In this document: in pieces, positions 52,634-61,816 of the stretch
How positions within the stretch are numbered: the stretch's first letter is position 1
How the letters are laid out: each line of letters begins with the position of its first letter
Assembly (NCBI RefSeq): GCF_003544895.1
Contig: NZ_CP032125.1
Location: 758,001-822,000, forward strand
Source of the DNA: Profundibacter amoris
GTDB taxonomy: Bacteria > Pseudomonadota > Alphaproteobacteria > Rhodobacterales > Rhodobacteraceae
Direction: 5' to 3'
Length of the DNA stretch: 64,000 nt
Program-made: the position numbers and the translations under genes
Notes under the pieces: generated by a model
What the model was told of the DNA's origin: nothing
The model's database searches: none
What the model saw: only the letters and a program-made list of their open reading frames with translations

Positions 52634-53376
52634 CTACGCCTCGTAATTTTCGGGATGCGGCTGGGGGATAGTTTATACTTGGCTTCGGGGTGGGGCGGAT
52701 GGCCGTGGGTTCTGTCCCAGAACACCTTGCCGCCCAGCCGTTGCCACACAGGCAGGGTCAGTAAAATGCCGGCGATAAAGCCGCCCGCGTGCTCCCAATA
52801 GGCCACGCCACCCATGCTGGAATCCGCGATTGCTCCGTTAAGAACCTGCAAGCCGAACCAGATCCCCAACATCACCCAAGCTGGGATTGCAAAGATGCGA
52901 AAGAACACCACAAAGATAAACAGGATGTCGATCTTTGCCTTTGGAAACAGCAACAGATAGCCGCCCATCACACCGGCAATCGCCCCCGAGGCCCCCACCA
53001 CCGGCACCGGTGAATGTGGCGCGGTCAGGATTTGCGTCATACCGGCCGCCAGCCCCACAGCGAAATAGAACAGAAAATAGCCGATATGGCCCAACTGTTC
53101 CTCCATATTGTCGCCGAAGATCCACAGGAACAGCATATTGCCCACCAGATGCATGAAACCACCGTGCAGGAACATTGACGTGACCAGCGAATAGTAATGG
53201 TCGCCGCGGCTGACAATCTCGGGCACCAGCGCCCAGTTGTAGAAAAACTGGTTAATGATGCGCGGGTTTTCCAGATTGCCCCAGTAGGACAGGAACACCA
53301 GAATATTCACTGCCATCAGCGCATAGGTGACGTAGGGCGTTTTCAGGGACGGGTTATGATCGCGAATAGGAAACAT
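52630..53376 (-). CDS. Rhomboid-family intramembrane serine protease
   Basis: 248 residues with about six to seven hydrophobic helices. It shows the rhomboid HGGFMHLVGNMLFLWIFG motif, the serine in VVGASGAIAGVMGGY (Ser130) and His196 in YWEHAGGFIAG, so the Ser-His dyad is intact. The ATG at 53374-53376 is used. First gene of the rhomboid-GFA-AEC operon and divergent from the DUF3047-like gene. Substrate unknown. Confidence 0.88.
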   Translation of the reverse strand: MFPIRDHNPSLKTPYVTYALMAVNILVFLSYWGNLENPRIINQFFYNWALVPEIVSRGDHYYSLVTSMFLHGGFMHLVGNMLFLWIFGDNMEEQLGHIGYFLFYFAVGLAAGMTQILTAPHSPVPVVGASGAIAGVMGGYLLLFPKAKIDILFIFVVFFRIFAIPAWVMLGIWFGLQVLNGAIADSSMGGVAYWEHAGGFIAGILLTLPVWQRLGGKVFWDRTHGHPPHPEAKYKLSPSRIPKITRRR

Positions 53377-53502
53377 GCGATAAAGGTTGCCGATGCGGGG
53401 CGGGGGGTCAAGGGCGGTCTGACAAAGATTTGATTGGCGTCGTGGCGGGGGCTGGTTCAAACTTGCCCTAACGATAGATTTTGTCGTGCGAAAGGTAGTG
53501 TG

Positions 53503-54153
53503 ATGAATAAGTATTTGACCGGTTTGTTGGCCTCTTTGGCTATTTCAGGGGCGGTTCAGGCCTCGGCGGAAACGTTGAAATTCGACAAATCCTGGGCGGA
53601 ACAGGGGTTCCTGCGCTTGTGGACCAATGATTACGGTCTGAAGGGGCGTCAGTTGCAGGTGTCCTCGGACGGGACGGTTTCGATGTTGTACCGGTCGGTG
53701 CCAAAATCGGCCTGGGGCTCGAAAATGGCATCATGGGGCTGGTCGGTGGCAAAATCTGTTGTGGCCACGGATCTGACCCGCAAGGGCGGGGACGATCGCA
53801 ATCTGGCGATCTATTTTGTGTTTATGGATGCAAAAGATGCCGACAGGCTGTCTGGTGCATCTATCCGGAAGGTGCTGAAAAATTCCAGCACAAAGGCGCT
53901 GGTTTATGTCTGGGGCGGCGATTACCCGCGCGGCAAAATCCTGTACAGCCCCTATGGGCCGAACAAGTTGAAAACCGTAATCAGCCGCAGGGCGGGCAAG
54001 GGCGCGTTCAACGAAAATGTTGATCTGGCCGCCGATTACCAGCGTGCCTTTGGCGCCAATTCCGGTGTGCTGGTCGGCGTCGGCATTTCTGCCGATAGTG
54101 ATGACACCGACGGGATGATCAGTGCCACCATCAAGGATCTGAAGGTTTTCTGA
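53503..54153 (+). CDS. Exported DUF3047-like protein
   Basis: 216 residues. A signal peptide of about 22 residues (ending VQASAE region) precedes a single domain with WGWSVAKSVVATDLTRKGGDDRNLAIYFVF and ALVYVWGGDYPRGKILYSPY, which I recognise as the DUF3047 pattern. A conserved VLVGVGISADSDDTDG closes it. It is convergent with putA, whose stop is three bases away. Function unknown; possibly a periplasmic or lectin-like fold. Confidence 0.72.
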   Translation: MNKYLTGLLASLAISGAVQASAETLKFDKSWAEQGFLRLWTNDYGLKGRQLQVSSDGTVSMLYRSVPKSAWGSKMASWGWSVAKSVVATDLTRKGGDDRNLAIYFVFMDAKDADRLSGASIRKVLKNSSTKALVYVWGGDYPRGKILYSPYGPNKLKTVISRRAGKGAFNENVDLAADYQRAFGANSGVLVGVGISADSDDTDGMISATIKDLKVF

Positions 54154-54156
54154 TCA

Positions 54157-57100
54157 CTACTCCATTGCCGCCAGCAATGCCGCGTTGCCGCCGGAGGCAG
54201 TGGTGTCCACGCAGGTGTGGCGCTCGATTGTGACATGGGCTTTGTCGGGCATTGTGGTGATCAGCGGCAGGATCGGCCCGTTCCGCCGCGCCAATGCGCA
54301 GCCGTAAGCGCGGGCCTTGTCCGTATCCCCCCACCAGAGCGCGCCGGAAAATCCGTGAAGGGTTTCCAGTGCTTGCGGGTCCAATCCACAAACCGGAACG
54401 GCCACGCCCCCCAGTTCGCGCACCGCTTCGGCCTGTTGTTCTGCGGCTTGTCGCGTCGGGCCAAGGCACAGCAGCGGCGGGCGGCTGTGATAGGTTAGCC
54501 GGTTGGATTCCCCCGTTGGCCCGGGCAGGTCAACCGCCGCGATTTCGCCGCTGTCCAACGCCACCCCGTCTATCAACATCTGCACGTCTGCGGCATCTAT
54601 CCACTCGCCCGCATCCTCAACCTCGGGCGTTTCATGCTGCAGGAACCGCAACAGGTATTCTTCACCTCCCGCTTTTGGCCCCGTGCCGGATAATCCTTCC
54701 CCACCAAAGGGTTGTGAGCCAACCACCGCGCCGATCTGGTTGCGGTTCACATAGATATTGCCCGCCTGCAACCGCTCGACCACATGCTGCACCCTGTCGT
54801 CAATCCGCGTGTGCAGCCCGAATGTCAGCCCGTAGCCGCTGGCGTTGATATCCCCGATCACCCGATCCAAACCATCGGCCCTGAACGTCGCGATATGCAG
54901 CACCGGCCCGAATATTTCGCGCTCCATTTCGCCAATCCCGTCCACCCGCAGCAGGGTCGGCGGCACGAAATGCCCTGCGTTCGGGCGCGCAAGCTGCTTG
55001 ATCACGCGCCCTTCGGTTTTGGCCGCCGCGATATAGGCGTCAATGCCCGCCTGTGCCTCGTCATCGATCACCGGTCCCACATCGCAGGACAAATCCCAAG
55101 GGCCGCCGACCGTCAATTCATCCATCGCGCCCGTCAGCATCTTTGTGAACCCTTTGGCGATGTCCTCTTGCACATACAAACAGCGCAGGGCCGAACACCG
55201 CTGCCCCGCCGACTGGAACGCGCTTTGCACCACATCGCGCACGGCCTGTTCGGGCAGGGCGGTGGAATCAACGATCATCGCATTCAGCCCGCCGGTTTCC
55301 GCGATCAGCGGCGCGCCGGGGGTCAGGTTTTTGGCCATCGCGCGGCGGATCATTTGGGCTGTGTCGGTCGAGCCGGTGAAACAGACCCCGCCCACACGTG
55401 CATCCGAGGTCAGCGCCGCGCCGATGCGCCCGTCGCCGGGCAACAGTTGTAGCGTATGGGGCGGAACGCCGGCCTTGTGCAACAACGACACCGCGAAATG
55501 GGCGATCAGCGGGGTTTGTTCGGCGGGTTTGGCCAAGGTGGCGTTGCCAGTGGCCAAAGACGCCGCGATCTGGCCGGTGAAAATGGCCAGCGGGAAGTTC
55601 CACGGCGAAATGCAGATGAATACGCCGACCGGCGGGGTGTCGTGGTTTTGCGCCTGTGCCGCGTAATAGCGAAGGAAATCCACCGCTTCGCGCAATTCGC
55701 TGACGGCATCCGGCAGGGTTTTTCCGGCCTCGCGCGCCATCAGGGCAAAGAACGGGCCGAAGTTTTCCTGATAGAGATCAGCGGCGCGGTTCAGAATTTC
55801 GGCCCGTTCCAGTGCAGGCACATCCCAGATACAGGCCGCGTCCAAAGCCTTGTCAACATCCCCTGTCGTGGCCCATGTCACGTGCCCGACGACATCGTCG
55901 GCATCGGCGGGGTTTTGCACCGGTTCGGATGGCCCGTCTGGCGTGTGGTCCGCGATCAGCGGGGCCGAGGTGAACGCGTGATCCCGATATGCGCCGCGTG
56001 CCTTGTCTATCGCGGCTAAAGTCGGCCCGTCCGCCAGATCCCAGCCTTTGGAATTCCGCCGCTCGGGCAGGAACAATTCCGGCCCGCGTTTGATCGCCAC
56101 CGGCGATAGATCAGCGGCGAAAGGATCACCCGCGACCACCTCGGGCGGCACGTCTTCATCGACAATCTGGTTCACAAAGGACGAATTCGCGCCGTTCTCC
56201 AGCAGGCGGCGCACCAGATAGGCCAGCAGATCGCGATGCGCGCCAACGGGGGCGTAAATCCGGCAACGGGTGCCCTCGGACTCCAGCACAATGTCGTGCA
56301 ACCGCTCACCCATGCCATGCAGCCGCTGAAACTCGTAACTGTGGGAATTATCAGCCATTTCCAGAATGGCAGAGACAGTGTGGGCGTTATGGGTGGCGAA
56401 TTGCGGATAGATCCGGTCCACCATCCCCAGCAGTTTGCGCGCGTTGGCGATATAGGAAATATCGGTCGCGGCCTTGCGGGTGAACACAGGGAACCCCGGC
56501 GCCCCGATCACCTGTGCATGCTTGATTTCGCTGTCCCAATAGGCGCCCTTCACCAACCGCACCATGATGCGCCGGTCCAGCCGTTCCGACAGCGCATAGA
56601 GCCAGTCAATCACCCCGCTGGCCCGTGGCCCGAAGGCTTGCACAACCACGCCAAAGCCGTCCCATCCGGCCAATGACGGATCGGACAGAACCGCCTTGAT
56701 CACGTCCAGCGACAGGGCCAGCCGATCGGCCTCTTCCGCGTCGATGTTGAACCCCATACCCGCCGATTTTGCCAAGCCCGCCAGGGCGCGCACCCGTGGC
56801 ACCAGTTCGGCCATCACGCGACCCTTTTGTGCCACCTCGTAACGCGGATGCAGCGCCGAGAGTTTCACCGAAATGCCGGGGTTCTGGCGGGTGTCGGCAT
56901 GGGGGCAGGCATTGGCAATCGAGGTAATCGCCTGTGAATAGGCCAGATGATACCGCCGCGCATCGTCCTCGGTGCGGGCCGCTTCGCCCAGCATGTCGTA
57001 GGAATAGGTATAGCCCTTGGCCTCCATCCCCGCAGCGCGTTTCATCGCCTTGTGAATATCCTCGCCCAGCACGAACTGGCGCCCCATCTCCCGCATGGCG

Positions 57101-57576
57101 CGGGCCACCGCGTTGCGGATCACCGGTTCGCCCAGCCGTTTCACCGCTCCGCGCAGATGGCCCGCAATGCCCGGTTCGCGATCCTCCAGCACCTTGCCGG
57201 TCAGCATCAATGCCCAGGTCGAAGCATTGACAAGGGACGACGAAGATTTGCCCAGATGTTTGCCCCAATTGGACGGTGCGATCTTGTCCTCGATCAGCGC
57301 GTCGATGGTGCTGGCATCGGGCACCCGCAGCAGGGCTTCGGCCAGACACATCAGCGCGATGCCTTCGTCTGTCGACAGCCCGTATTCGGCCAGAAAAACT
57401 TCCATCAAACCGGGGCGGGCGGATGCGCGGATGTCACGCACCAATGCGGTGGCGCGGGTGGCGATGGCGCGGCGGGCCTTTGGTGACAGGGCGGCCTGAT
57501 TGATCAGGTCTTGCAGGGCTGCATCCTCGTCAGCGTAAAGATTGGCGTCAATGCGGGTGCGAAGTTCGTTCAGCAT
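54157..57576 (-). CDS. putA: Bifunctional proline dehydrogenase / pyrroline-5-carboxylate dehydrogenase
   Basis: Oxidises proline to glutamate using FAD and NAD. 1139 residues in the order: an alpha-helical arm (1-120), the proline dehydrogenase barrel with VRLVKGAYWDSEIKHAQ, the aldehyde-dehydrogenase domain with FTGSTDTAQMI, ETGGLNAMIVDSTALPEQAVRD and the catalytic SAGQRCSALR cysteine, then a C-terminal ALDH-like pseudo-domain. There is no N-terminal ribbon-helix-helix domain as in enterobacterial PutA, so regulation is by the divergent Lrp-type gene. The ATG at 57574-57576 begins the conserved frame; the 92-residue upstream extension is not credible. Confidence 0.95.
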   Translation of the reverse strand: MLNELRTRIDANLYADEDAALQDLINQAALSPKARRAIATRATALVRDIRASARPGLMEVFLAEYGLSTDEGIALMCLAEALLRVPDASTIDALIEDKIAPSNWGKHLGKSSSSLVNASTWALMLTGKVLEDREPGIAGHLRGAVKRLGEPVIRNAVARAMREMGRQFVLGEDIHKAMKRAAGMEAKGYTYSYDMLGEAARTEDDARRYHLAYSQAITSIANACPHADTRQNPGISVKLSALHPRYEVAQKGRVMAELVPRVRALAGLAKSAGMGFNIDAEEADRLALSLDVIKAVLSDPSLAGWDGFGVVVQAFGPRASGVIDWLYALSERLDRRIMVRLVKGAYWDSEIKHAQVIGAPGFPVFTRKAATDISYIANARKLLGMVDRIYPQFATHNAHTVSAILEMADNSHSYEFQRLHGMGERLHDIVLESEGTRCRIYAPVGAHRDLLAYLVRRLLENGANSSFVNQIVDEDVPPEVVAGDPFAADLSPVAIKRGPELFLPERRNSKGWDLADGPTLAAIDKARGAYRDHAFTSAPLIADHTPDGPSEPVQNPADADDVVGHVTWATTGDVDKALDAACIWDVPALERAEILNRAADLYQENFGPFFALMAREAGKTLPDAVSELREAVDFLRYYAAQAQNHDTPPVGVFICISPWNFPLAIFTGQIAASLATGNATLAKPAEQTPLIAHFAVSLLHKAGVPPHTLQLLPGDGRIGAALTSDARVGGVCFTGSTDTAQMIRRAMAKNLTPGAPLIAETGGLNAMIVDSTALPEQAVRDVVQSAFQSAGQRCSALRCLYVQEDIAKGFTKMLTGAMDELTVGGPWDLSCDVGPVIDDEAQAGIDAYIAAAKTEGRVIKQLARPNAGHFVPPTLLRVDGIGEMEREIFGPVLHIATFRADGLDRVIGDINASGYGLTFGLHTRIDDRVQHVVERLQAGNIYVNRNQIGAVVGSQPFGGEGLSGTGPKAGGEEYLLRFLQHETPEVEDAGEWIDAADVQMLIDGVALDSGEIAAVDLPGPTGESNRLTYHSRPPLLCLGPTRQAAEQQAEAVRELGGVAVPVCGLDPQALETLHGFSGALWWGDTDKARAYGCALARRNGPILPLITTMPDKAHVTIERHTCVDTTASGGNAALLAAME

Positions 57577-57678
57577 GGCGTTATTTCCAGTGTTTGATGG
57601 CTGCCTGTTGGGCAAATATAAAAAACCGCAAGGCTTGAGAGGCGGTTGACTTGTGCCTATGATAACATGGAAATGCAG

Positions 57679-57689
57679 GGAATAATTCC
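57679..57689. promoter_or_regulatory. Palindrome in the putA-putR gap
   Basis: GGAATAATTCC is a perfect odd palindrome between putA and the Lrp-type gene, extended to CAGGGAATAATTCCTG with one bulged base. It is a candidate site for the regulator. The 163-base gap must hold both promoters. Confidence 0.4.
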
Positions 57690-57739
57690 TGAACAGATGT
57701 AAAGTGCAGGCAAAACGACTGAATGGAAGGTGAATATAG

Positions 57740-58204
57740 ATGCAAATGACCTCACCCGAGCTTGACCGCTTTGACCGCGCCATCCTGCAGGTGATGGCCG
57801 CCGATGGCCGGATCAGCGTCACCGATCTGGCCTGTCGCATCGGCCTGTCCAAATCCCCGACACAGGCCCGTCTGAAACGGCTGGAGCAAGACGGCTATAT
57901 CACCGGCTACCGCGCCATTCTGGACCCGATCCGCCTTGGTCTTGATCACGTTGCCTTTGTCGAGGTGCGCCTCTCCGACACCCGCGAGGCCGCGCTGTTG
58001 GCGTTCAACAAGGCGGTTGCCGAAATTCCCGAGATCGAGCAGTGTCACATGCTGGCCGCCAATTTTGATTATCTGCTGAAGGTGCGCGTGCGCGATATGG
58101 CCGCTTACCGCGCCGTGCTGGGCGAGAAAATATCGTCGCTGCCCCATGTGGCCAGCACCTCGACCTATGTGGCGATGCAGGCGGTGAAAGAGGGGATGTT
58201 ATAG
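57740..58204 (+). CDS. putR: Lrp/AsnC-family regulator, proline-responsive (PutR-like)
   Basis: 154 residues. The N-terminal helix-turn-helix LDRFDRAILQVMAADGRISVTDLACRIGLSKSPTQARLKRLEQDGYI is followed by a RAM/AsnC sensor domain with the LLKVRVRDMAAYRAVLGEKI strand-helix. The position, divergent from a PutA that lacks its own DNA-binding domain, matches the PutR arrangement in Rhodobacter, where proline activates putA transcription. GGAAGG precedes the ATG. Confidence 0.9.
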   Translation: MQMTSPELDRFDRAILQVMAADGRISVTDLACRIGLSKSPTQARLKRLEQDGYITGYRAILDPIRLGLDHVAFVEVRLSDTREAALLAFNKAVAEIPEIEQCHMLAANFDYLLKVRVRDMAAYRAVLGEKISSLPHVASTSTYVAMQAVKEGML

Positions 58205-58269
58205 TGGTTGAAAACCCCCTTGCCCTTGGCAATTCAGCCGCTATTGTCGCGCAAGGTTTCGACCCGCAT

Positions 58270-58356
58270 GCCCGCGTGGTGGAATGGTAGACACAAGAGA
58301 CTTAAAATCTCTGGGCCGAACAGGCCGTGCCGGTTCGATCCCGGCCGCGGGTACCA
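58270..58356 (+). tRNA. tRNA-Leu (anticodon UAA), CCA encoded
   Basis: The acceptor stem GCCCGCG pairs with CGCGGGT (one G-T at the end). The anticodon stem AGAGA-TCTCT (58296-58300 and 58308-58312) holds the loop CTTAAAA with anticodon TAA at 58303-58305. A long variable arm, as in a class II tRNA, and the T-arm GGTTCGATCCC are clear. CCA at 58354-58356 is encoded. No integrase or duplicated 3' end is visible downstream. Confidence 0.97.
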
Positions 58357-58494
58357 AAACAGGATGCTGATCCTGTATCTTGTGATTATTCCCGTTTAGC
58401 TTAACTGCCCGTTCATGGTTTTGGGCCATTTATACCAAAGACTCCGGGGCGATGCGGTCGCTTTGTGGAATATGTTGGAATAGCGGGTGCAGCA

Positions 58495-59190
58495 ATGGGC
58501 ATGATGGAAATTGACGGGCTGACAAGTGATCGGTCATGGGATTGGGAAAACGGGTATTTCTGGTTCACCCACCCCTCCAGAATCAACAAATTTCTGGCCC
58601 ATTACGAATTATACCAGATGATCCTGAACCTGCCTGGGGATGTGGTGGAAATGGGCGTGTTCAAAGGCGCGTCAATGGTGCGTTGGGCGACCTTTCGACA
58701 ACTGCTGGAAAACAGCTATTCCCGCCGGATTATCGGCTTTGATACCTTTGACGAATTTCCCACCAAAGGGGTGGAACTGGATGTCGACCTGGACTTTATC
58801 GAAGGGTTCGCCGCACGGGCCGGTCGGGCGTTAAGCAAATCCCAGATCGAGGATGTGTTTCGCCGCAAGGGGTTTGAAAACATCGAACTGCTGGAAGGAA
58901 ATGTGATGGATACCTTGCCGCAATTCGTGCAGAGGAATCCAGCCTGCCGGATTGCGTTGCTGCATCTGGATCTGAACGTCAAGGAGCCGACAGAATTCGC
59001 GCTCGAGGCGCTGTATGATCGTGTGGTGCCGGGCGGGTTGATCGTGATTGATGATTACACTTCCGTGGTCGGTGCGACCGAGGCGATTGACGATCTGGTG
59101 GTCGACAAGGGGCTGGAGATTGAAAAGCTGTCGTTCCATTCGGTGCCGGCGTTTATTCGCAAGCCGAAACCGGATTTCGAGGAGTTTTAG
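58495..59190 (+). CDS. TylF/MycF-like O-methyltransferase
   Basis: 231 residues from the ATG at 58495; a GTG at 58465 would add ten. It has a class I methyltransferase pattern: DVVEMGVFKGASMVRWA with the acidic SAM residue, IIGFDTFDEFP at the end of strand 2, ALLHLDLNVKEPTEFALEALY, and VIDDYTSVVGATEAIDD, the metal-binding motif typical of TylF-type enzymes that methylate sugar hydroxyls. It is alone downstream of tRNA-Leu; no sugar or antibiotic cluster is near. Substrate unknown. Confidence 0.8.
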   Translation: MGMMEIDGLTSDRSWDWENGYFWFTHPSRINKFLAHYELYQMILNLPGDVVEMGVFKGASMVRWATFRQLLENSYSRRIIGFDTFDEFPTKGVELDVDLDFIEGFAARAGRALSKSQIEDVFRRKGFENIELLEGNVMDTLPQFVQRNPACRIALLHLDLNVKEPTEFALEALYDRVVPGGLIVIDDYTSVVGATEAIDDLVVDKGLEIEKLSFHSVPAFIRKPKPDFEEF

Positions 59191-59205
59191 GGCTGGAATG
59201 ACGAA

Positions 59206-59226
59206 GCCCCGCACTGGATGCGGGGC
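59206..59226. terminator. Intrinsic terminator between convergent genes
   Basis: GCCCCGCA (59206-59213) and TGCGGGGC (59219-59226) form an 8-base perfect stem around CTGGA, followed by CTCTTGTTACTT on the plus strand. It ends the methyltransferase gene and may serve the opposing Fe-alcohol dehydrogenase unit. Confidence 0.85.
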
Positions 59227-59280
59227 CTCTTGTTACTTATTGCAGCAGGTCCCGGATCAGGTCTGGGACAGCGTGTTGAG

Positions 59281-60426
59281 CTAGATGATGGCTTCGAACA
59301 GCGCCTTGGTGTTTTCGAAGGTCATCTTGACGGGGTTGCCGCCGGTGCTGGGATCTTTCAGCGCCATTTCTGTCAGCTCGTCAATGCGGTCGGTGCCGAC
59401 CCCCATTTCCGACAGCTTGTGCGGGATTTTGAACGAGTCGTTGAAGTCCTGCACAAAGTCCTGAAAGCCGCTAAAGCCGCCCTCGATACCCAGATAGGCC
59501 GCTGCGGCGTCAAAGCGTTCGGCGATTACCGGCGCGTTCATTTTCAGAACCTCGGGCATGCAAACCGCGTTGGTGGTGCCGTGGTGGGTGTTGTAAACCG
59601 CACCAATCGGGTGGCTGAGCGCGTGAATGGCACCCAAACCTTTTTGGAACGCGGTTGCCCCCATGGCGGCGGCGGACATCATGTTGGCGCGGGCCTCGAT
59701 ATCGGTGCCATCGGCATAGGCACGCGGCAGGTATTCCTTGACCAGCCGCATCCCTTCCAGCGCGATCCCTTGCGACATCGGGTGGTAATGCGGGCTGGAA
59801 TAGGCCTCGACACAATGGGCAAAGGCATCCAGACCCGTGCCCGCGGTAAAGAATTGCGGCATACCAACAGTCAGTTCGGCATCACAGATCACAATGGTCG
59901 GCAGCACCTTGGGGTGAAAAATGATCTTTTTCACATGTGTCACGCTATCGGTGATCACCGAAGCCCGGCCCACTTCCGAACCGGTGCCAGCCGTTGTCGG
60001 CACGGCGATGATCGGCGCAATCACATCGGGGTTGGCGCGGGTCCACCAGTCGCCCACATCCTCGAAATCCCAGATCGGGCGGGTTTGACCGGCCTGAAAG
60101 GCGATCATTTTGCCCAGATCCAGCGCCGAGCCACCACCAAAGGCGATCACCCCGTCATGGCCCCCCGAACGAAAGGCGATGATGCCTTCATCCAGGTTCT
60201 TTTCGGTCGGGTTGGCATCCACACCCGAGAACATGGCGCGGCCAAGGCCCGCGGCCTCCATCAAATCCAGCGTGTATGTGGTGATATCCAGTGATGCCAG
60301 TCCCTTGTCGGTGACCAGCAGCGGGTTGCCGATACCGGCCTGCTGGCAGGCGTCGGCGATTTCGGCAATCCGGCCAGCGCCGAAACGGATGTTGGTGGGG
60401 TAGGACCAGTTTGCAGTCAGTGTCAT
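59281..60426 (-). CDS. Iron-containing alcohol dehydrogenase
   Basis: 381 residues, group III Fe-ADH. GGGSALDLGK (about 97-106) is the nucleotide loop. Metal ligands match the family spacing: Asp200 and His204 in GLDAFAHCVEAYSS, His268 and His282 in the two later blocks (AIHALSHPIG, NTHHGTTNA). It oxidises a primary alcohol with NAD. It is the last of three minus-strand genes after an aldehyde dehydrogenase and a ligase, one base apart from the former, so it most likely acts on the hydroxyl of a gamma-glutamylated amino alcohol. That substrate is inferred. Confidence 0.9.
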   Translation of the reverse strand: MTLTANWSYPTNIRFGAGRIAEIADACQQAGIGNPLLVTDKGLASLDITTYTLDLMEAAGLGRAMFSGVDANPTEKNLDEGIIAFRSGGHDGVIAFGGGSALDLGKMIAFQAGQTRPIWDFEDVGDWWTRANPDVIAPIIAVPTTAGTGSEVGRASVITDSVTHVKKIIFHPKVLPTIVICDAELTVGMPQFFTAGTGLDAFAHCVEAYSSPHYHPMSQGIALEGMRLVKEYLPRAYADGTDIEARANMMSAAAMGATAFQKGLGAIHALSHPIGAVYNTHHGTTNAVCMPEVLKMNAPVIAERFDAAAAYLGIEGGFSGFQDFVQDFNDSFKIPHKLSEMGVGTDRIDELTEMALKDPSTGGNPVKMTFENTKALFEAII

Positions 60427-60427
60427 A

Positions 60428-61813
60428 TCAAAGGGCCTTCTTCAGATGATAGGATTTGGGACGTGTCAGGTTGTGGTAGCCGATGATCGACAGCCCGCCG
60501 CCACGTCCGGTGTTTTTGCAGCCGGTCCAGCACAGGCCCGGATCGACGTAATCGGCACGGTTCATGAACACGGTACCGGTTTCCAGTTGATGGCCGATGG
60601 CTTCGGCGCGGTCAATATCGTTGGTCCACAGTGACGCCGTCAGGCCGAATTCGCTGTCATTCATCAGGGCGATGGCCTCGGCGTCGTCCTTGACCGGCAT
60701 GATGCCGACGACAGGGCCAAAGCTTTCGTCGCGCATCACCCGCATGGAATGGTCCACATTCACCAGAATTTGCGGCATCAGATAGGCACCGCCGTCATCT
60801 TCGGGGAAATTGGCAGGGTCGATCAGCGGTTTGGCTCCGGCGGCAATCGCCTCGGCGGTCTGGTCGCGGACCTCTTGGGCGAAACGCACATGCGCCATCG
60901 GGCCAAGGGTGGTTTCCGGATCCAGCGGATCGCCCAGCTTGTAGCCATTGACGATCTCGACCGCCTTATTGACGAATTCGTCAAACAGGCTTTCCGCAAC
61001 ATAAATCCGCTCGATCCCGCAACAGCACTGGCCGGAGTTGAACATCGCACCGTCAATCAGCGTTTCAACGGCCGCGTCCAGATTGGCGTCTTCCATCACA
61101 TAGCCGGGATCCTTGCCGCCCAGTTCCAGACCGATGCCGGTAAAGGTGCCAGCGGCGGCCATTTCCATCGCCACACCACCCCCGACCGAGCCGGTGAAAT
61201 TGACAAAGCCGAAATTCTTGCCGGCAATCAGGGCCGACGTGGTGTCGTGACCCAGAAATACGTTCTGGAACACATCTTCGGGGATGCCGACAGCATGGAA
61301 AGCCTCGGCCATCCGTTCGCCCACCAGCGGGGTCTGGCTGGCGTGTTTCAGCAGCACAGCATTGCCGGAAATCAGGGCAGGGGCCACCGTATTGATTGCG
61401 GTCATGAAGGGGTAGTTCCACGGCGCAACCACCAGCACCAGACCGTAAGGTTCACGGGCGATGTAGCGTTTGAAATCGTCGGTTTCCTCGACATTCAGCG
61501 GCGCCAGTGCCTCTTTGGCGATCGAGGCCATATAGCTGGCGCGTTCGTTAAAGCCGGAAAATTCGCCGCCATAGCGCACGGGGCGACCCATCTGTTTGGC
61601 CAGCTCGGGCACGATTACATCGTTCATTTCCCCGACTTTGGCCACACCGGCCATCACCAGATCAATGCGTTCCTGCAACGGGCGCGACGCCCATTCCTTT
61701 TGCGCGGCTTTGGCGCGGGCAACGGCGGCGTTGGCCCGATCCATGCTGAGCAGCGGGCGTTCGACAAAAACCGATCCATCAATCGGCGAGATACATTTCA
61801 GTGTTTGTGTCAT
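60428..61813 (-). CDS. NAD(P)-dependent aldehyde dehydrogenase
   Basis: 461 residues. APWNYPFM (about 130-137) and FTGSVGGG bind the cofactor, Glu230 lies in LELGGKDPG, and the catalytic Cys264 is in NSGQCCCG, where three consecutive cysteines are unusual. It lies between the ligase and the Fe-alcohol dehydrogenase with almost no spacing, so it should oxidise the aldehyde made by the dehydrogenase to the acid, in this context gamma-glutamyl-amino acid. The substrate is inferred. Confidence 0.9.
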   Translation of the reverse strand: MTQTLKCISPIDGSVFVERPLLSMDRANAAVARAKAAQKEWASRPLQERIDLVMAGVAKVGEMNDVIVPELAKQMGRPVRYGGEFSGFNERASYMASIAKEALAPLNVEETDDFKRYIAREPYGLVLVVAPWNYPFMTAINTVAPALISGNAVLLKHASQTPLVGERMAEAFHAVGIPEDVFQNVFLGHDTTSALIAGKNFGFVNFTGSVGGGVAMEMAAAGTFTGIGLELGGKDPGYVMEDANLDAAVETLIDGAMFNSGQCCCGIERIYVAESLFDEFVNKAVEIVNGYKLGDPLDPETTLGPMAHVRFAQEVRDQTAEAIAAGAKPLIDPANFPEDDGGAYLMPQILVNVDHSMRVMRDESFGPVVGIMPVKDDAEAIALMNDSEFGLTASLWTNDIDRAEAIGHQLETGTVFMNRADYVDPGLCWTGCKNTGRGGGLSIIGYHNLTRPKSYHLKKAL

Positions 61814-61816
61814 GGT

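Noticed and set aside
57577-57852. 92-residue N-terminal extension of putA
   Set aside because: The extra residues are not PutA-like, run through the shared promoter region and into the putR gene on the other strand, and the conserved frame starts at 57576.
58270-58440. tRNA-Leu as an integration site with a genomic island
   Set aside because: No integrase, no duplicated tRNA 3' end, and the downstream genes show no clear change of composition.
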